Part shown: positions 61,728 through 64,000 of the stretch, in pieces | How the letters are laid out: the number at the start of each line of letters is the position of its first letter | Position numbering within the stretch: position 1 is the stretch's first letter | Source: Pseudomonas sp. PSB18 | Lineage (GTDB): Bacteria > Pseudomonadota > Gammaproteobacteria > Pseudomonadales > Pseudomonadaceae | Length of the DNA stretch: 64,000 nucleotides | Direction of reading: 5' to 3' | NCBI RefSeq assembly: GCF_014596565.1 | Contig: NZ_NOIN01000017.1 | Coordinates: 1-64,000, forward strand | Translations under genes and position numbers: made by a program | The notes under the pieces: model-generated | What the model was told of the DNA's origin: nothing | Seen by the model: only the letters and a program-made list of their open reading frames with translations | The model's database searches: none

Positions 61728-62387
61728 ATGAACCTGATCGCCACCCAGGACATCGCCGGTCACTGTCTGCAAGCGTTCACCCAGCTGATTCCCGCCAGCC
61801 GGGCGGCCTTCTACTGCGTCGACCGGCACTTGCAGGCCCATGATTTCAGCCTGCAGGGCATGAGCGGCGAAATGCACCGCGATTACCTGGACAATTACCG
61901 CCAGTTCGATCCGCTGCAACCGCGCAACTGCGTGTCCAGCGAGCAGACGGTGGTGCCACTGGGCCTGGCGATGACTCGCCAACCGGTACGGGACAACCAA
62001 CGCTACCGCAGCTTCCTGCAGCGCCACGGCATCGTCGATGTGGTGGAAGTCTTCGCCCGTCGGGAAGGTCAGCCGCACGCCGCCATCTCGCTGCTGCGCA
62101 CCGCCGAACAAGGCGTCTTCACCCGCCAGCAGTTGACCCAACTCAACGCTTTGCAGGCCCTGCTGCAACTGGCCGTCGCCCACCTGCCCGCCCACGGGGA
62201 TGCCTTGAGCAACCTGACGCCCAAGGAGCGCCAGATCGCCTTGCTGCTGCGCCAAGGTGTCAGCAACAAACACCTGGCCCGGGAGCTGGATGTGGGCTTG
62301 CCGACCATCAAGACTCACCTGATCAACCTGTTCCGCAAGGTCGGCGTGAGCAGCCGCACCGAGTTGGTCAGTACGTTGTTTCTCTGA
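61728..62387 (+). CDS. LuxR-type transcriptional regulator
   Basis: A 219-residue protein. Its C-terminal LuxR helix-turn-helix is LTPKERQIALLLRQGVSNKH (about 155-174), then LARELDVGLPTIKTHLINLF. The N-terminal 150 residues look like a PAS- or GAF-type sensor (SRAAFYCVDRHLQAHDF) without a phosphoacceptor. The start is the ATG at 61728, nine bases after GAAGG; ATG 61710 is possible. It separates the amine-oxidase/cupin pair from the MoaF/MoaE-like genes and is a candidate regulator of both. Confidence 0.8.
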   Translation: MNLIATQDIAGHCLQAFTQLIPASRAAFYCVDRHLQAHDFSLQGMSGEMHRDYLDNYRQFDPLQPRNCVSSEQTVVPLGLAMTRQPVRDNQRYRSFLQRHGIVDVVEVFARREGQPHAAISLLRTAEQGVFTRQQLTQLNALQALLQLAVAHLPAHGDALSNLTPKERQIALLLRQGVSNKHLARELDVGLPTIKTHLINLFRKVGVSSRTELVSTLFL

Positions 62388-62472
62388 CGCGGCTCAACCA
62401 TTCGGTTGATAGTCCGCGGTTGCGCAGGCGCCCATGATCCGGGTGGACACTTCATCCAACCGGAGCCTTGCA

Positions 62473-63294
62473 ATGAGCACATCTACAGACTGGATCACCG
62501 TCGGCGCCCTGGCCGATGGCTTTGCCCCAGAAGCCTTCATCCTGCCAAACCTGGCGGACCTGAGCGGCAAGACCTTCACCCTGAATTTCGCCAATGGTTG
62601 GCAGATTGAGCATCGATTCGAGCAGGACAGGTTGTCCTGGCACGCGGCCGACGGACACTCCAGCGGCACGGCGGCGTATCGGGCCACGTCGGTGCGCCCC
62701 GGGTTGTACCTGGTGGACTTCCTCAAGGGCGAAGGCGCGCAGACCCTGTCGGTCAGCCTGGTGCTCGACACCGCCAACGCGGCGTTCACCGCCGTGATCG
62801 GCCGCATGCCCGAGCAGGCGCAAACCCGCGAAGGGCTCTACGGGCGTGCGTTGGCGGGTCAGCCGCTGACTTCGGTAGGCGTCGAGTTCTTCCACGGCAG
62901 CCTTGATCGCCCTTGGCAGCCAGGCCTCTGCCCGCATGCCCCGAGCACTGAACTGGTGGGCCTGCGCAACCTGTATCGCTATAGCCCGAGTGAAGTCTAC
63001 GAACACATCTACCTCAACGACCGGTTCTATGCTTGGCAATGCCTCAAAGGCGTGGAGCAAGGCCTGTGCGACACCGATCGTTGCGACACCTACAAGGTCG
63101 CCGATGAGTTGTACCTGTTCGTCTGGCGGGAAAAGATCATCCCGACCCTCGGCCTAGTGCTGATCGACCTGCAACAGCATCGCAGCGACGGCAAGATCTT
63201 CGGCTACGCCGGCGCGTCCTTCGATGAGTTCTCCAACTTCCCGGTCAGTTCCTATTGCCAGGTCCTCAACCGCACGGAGTATCCCGATGCCTGA
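62473..63294 (+). CDS. MoaF-like protein
   Basis: A 273-residue protein of two similar lipocalin-like halves (NLADLSGKTFTLNFANGWQI; SPSEVYEHIYLNDRFYAWQC). This matches MoaF of the Klebsiella monoamine regulon and the TynF-type proteins in Pseudomonas tyramine clusters. Its biochemical role is not established. The ATG at 62473 follows CGGAG; its end overlaps the SDR gene by eight bases. Confidence 0.8.
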   Translation: MSTSTDWITVGALADGFAPEAFILPNLADLSGKTFTLNFANGWQIEHRFEQDRLSWHAADGHSSGTAAYRATSVRPGLYLVDFLKGEGAQTLSVSLVLDTANAAFTAVIGRMPEQAQTREGLYGRALAGQPLTSVGVEFFHGSLDRPWQPGLCPHAPSTELVGLRNLYRYSPSEVYEHIYLNDRFYAWQCLKGVEQGLCDTDRCDTYKVADELYLFVWREKIIPTLGLVLIDLQQHRSDGKIFGYAGASFDEFSNFPVSSYCQVLNRTEYPDA

Positions 63295-64000
63295 ATCACG
63301 CACCGTGGTGATTACCGGCGCAGGCACCGGCATCGGCGCTGCCTGTGCCCGGTTGCAGGCCGCCGAAGGCGCCAATCTGGTGTTGATTGGCCGACGCCGC
63401 GAGCCCCTGGAGCAACTGGCCGCGGAGATCGGCGGTCTGGTGCTGGTGGGCGATGCGGCTTGCCCGGCGACCTGGGACGGTTTCGTCGCACAGATTCGCC
63501 AGCGCTTCGGCCGCCTCGATGTGTTGCTGGCCTGTGCCGGTGGCATGGGTCAGGGCAGCGCCACCGAGACCAGCCCGCAGGCCTGGGACGCGGCCATGCG
63601 CAGCAACCTCGACAGCGCGTTCTACAGCGCACGGGCTTGCTTGCCGCTGCTTCAGGAAAGCGCCGGCAGCATTGTGCTGGTGGCCTCCATTGCGTCATTG
63701 GCGGCGGGACCGGAGGTTTGCGGCTACACCACCGCCAAGCACGCGCTGCTGGGCCTGAACCGCTCCCTGGCGCGGGATTACGGCCCCAAGGGCGTGCGGG
63801 TCAACGCCGTCTGCCCAGGCTGGGTCCGCACACCGATGGCCGATGAGGAAATGCAGATGCTGATGCAGTTCCATGGCGAAACGCTGCAACAGGCCTATGA
63901 CCGGGTCTGCGCCGACGTGCCATTGCGTCGGCCAGCCAGCGCCGAGGAAATCGCCCATGTCTGTCGCTTCCTGGCTTCCCTGGACGCGTCGATCATCACC
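63287..64000 (+). CDS. Short-chain dehydrogenase/reductase (MoaE-like), C-terminus missing
   Basis: The first 238 codons of an SDR; it runs off the right edge with no stop. The cofactor motif TGAGTGIG (about residues 11-18), active-site S (VASIASLAA, about 140) and YTTAKHALLG (Tyr about 153, Lys about 157), and the VCPGWVRTPM segment after the active site are all there. MoaE next to MoaF in monoamine regulons has this identity. The ATG overlaps the MoaF-like gene by eight bases, so the two are co-translated. Substrate unknown. Confidence 0.83.
   Translation, partial: MPESRTVVITGAGTGIGAACARLQAAEGANLVLIGRRREPLEQLAAEIGGLVLVGDAACPATWDGFVAQIRQRFGRLDVLLACAGGMGQGSATETSPQAWDAAMRSNLDSAFYSARACLPLLQESAGSIVLVASIASLAAGPEVCGYTTAKHALLGLNRSLARDYGPKGVRVNAVCPGWVRTPMADEEMQMLMQFHGETLQQAYDRVCADVPLRRPASAEEIAHVCRFLASLDASIIT

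Overview
The window looks like chromosome from a fluorescent Pseudomonas (P. fluorescens group). The evidence is high GC, typical Pseudomonas catabolic gene sets, and many copies of the short palindromic repeat GTGGGAGCGAGC...GCTCGCTCCCAC, mostly as inverted pairs (REPINs), between genes. No tRNA, rRNA, CRISPR array, insertion sequence or prophage gene was seen. All family assignments come from reading the translated proteins; no database search was possible.

Layout. 1-205: start of a leftward filamentous-haemagglutinin-type TpsA exoprotein cut by the window edge. 737-7154: housekeeping genes, namely a PiT phosphate transporter, a LysR regulator divergent from methylmalonate-semialdehyde dehydrogenase (mmsA), and a LysR regulator divergent from an aldo/keto reductase. 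7500-14623: a complete, tightly overlapping ebo (EDB-type) operon in the order eboD-C-A-B-E-F, where eboD is fused to an N-terminal VTT/DedA-like membrane domain. The same strand continues without an obvious break into 14593-23472, an accessory block. It has two copies of a gene pair (an exported single-CXXCH protein plus a cytoplasmic protein resembling the N-terminal half of the VioB/RebD/StaD chromopyrrolate-synthase family), an exported protein of unknown family between them, and an SMP-30-like propeller at the end. This block is the most unusual part of the window. Ebo operons are known from cyanobacterial scytonemin export and from nematode-repellent P. fluorescens, so a metabolite assembly and export locus is a reasonable hypothesis.

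23829-33566: a regulatory and stress block with a region-2-only sigma-like protein, two Ohr/OsmC peroxidases, a winged-helix/ATPase/TPR regulator, a multi-PAS histidine kinase with two FixJ-type response regulators, and an MFS transporter. 33880-37703: a leftward operon of four exported proteins (epoxide-hydrolase-like enzyme, two further alpha/beta hydrolases, one single-haem P460-like cytochrome). 38278-45702: a YdiJ-type FAD/Fe-S dehydrogenase with a divergent LysR gene, a small lipoprotein, a stand-alone chorismate mutase, a small helical protein and an exported subtilase with an altered catalytic Asp position. 45730-47471: an OPT-family transporter gene broken by a frameshift.

47624-59666: a full 4-hydroxyphenylacetate (homoprotocatechuate) meta-cleavage cluster. 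It holds hpaA, hpaG1G2EDFXHI, two hpaR-type MarR genes at its flanks, and an Acinetobacter-type two-component C1/C2 hydroxylase instead of HpaBC. C1/C2 hydroxylates 4-HPA, HpaD cleaves the ring, HpaE oxidises the semialdehyde, HpaF/HpaG isomerise and decarboxylate, HpaH hydrates, HpaI releases pyruvate and succinic semialdehyde, and HpaX imports the substrate. Matching GTTAA-N4-TTAAC operators lie upstream of hpaR and of hpaG1. 59966-64000: an FAD-dependent amine-oxidase-like gene, a cupin, a LuxR regulator and MoaF/MoaE-like genes. These are probably the start of an aromatic amine (tyramine/dopamine) funnel into the 4-HPA pathway, cut by the right edge.
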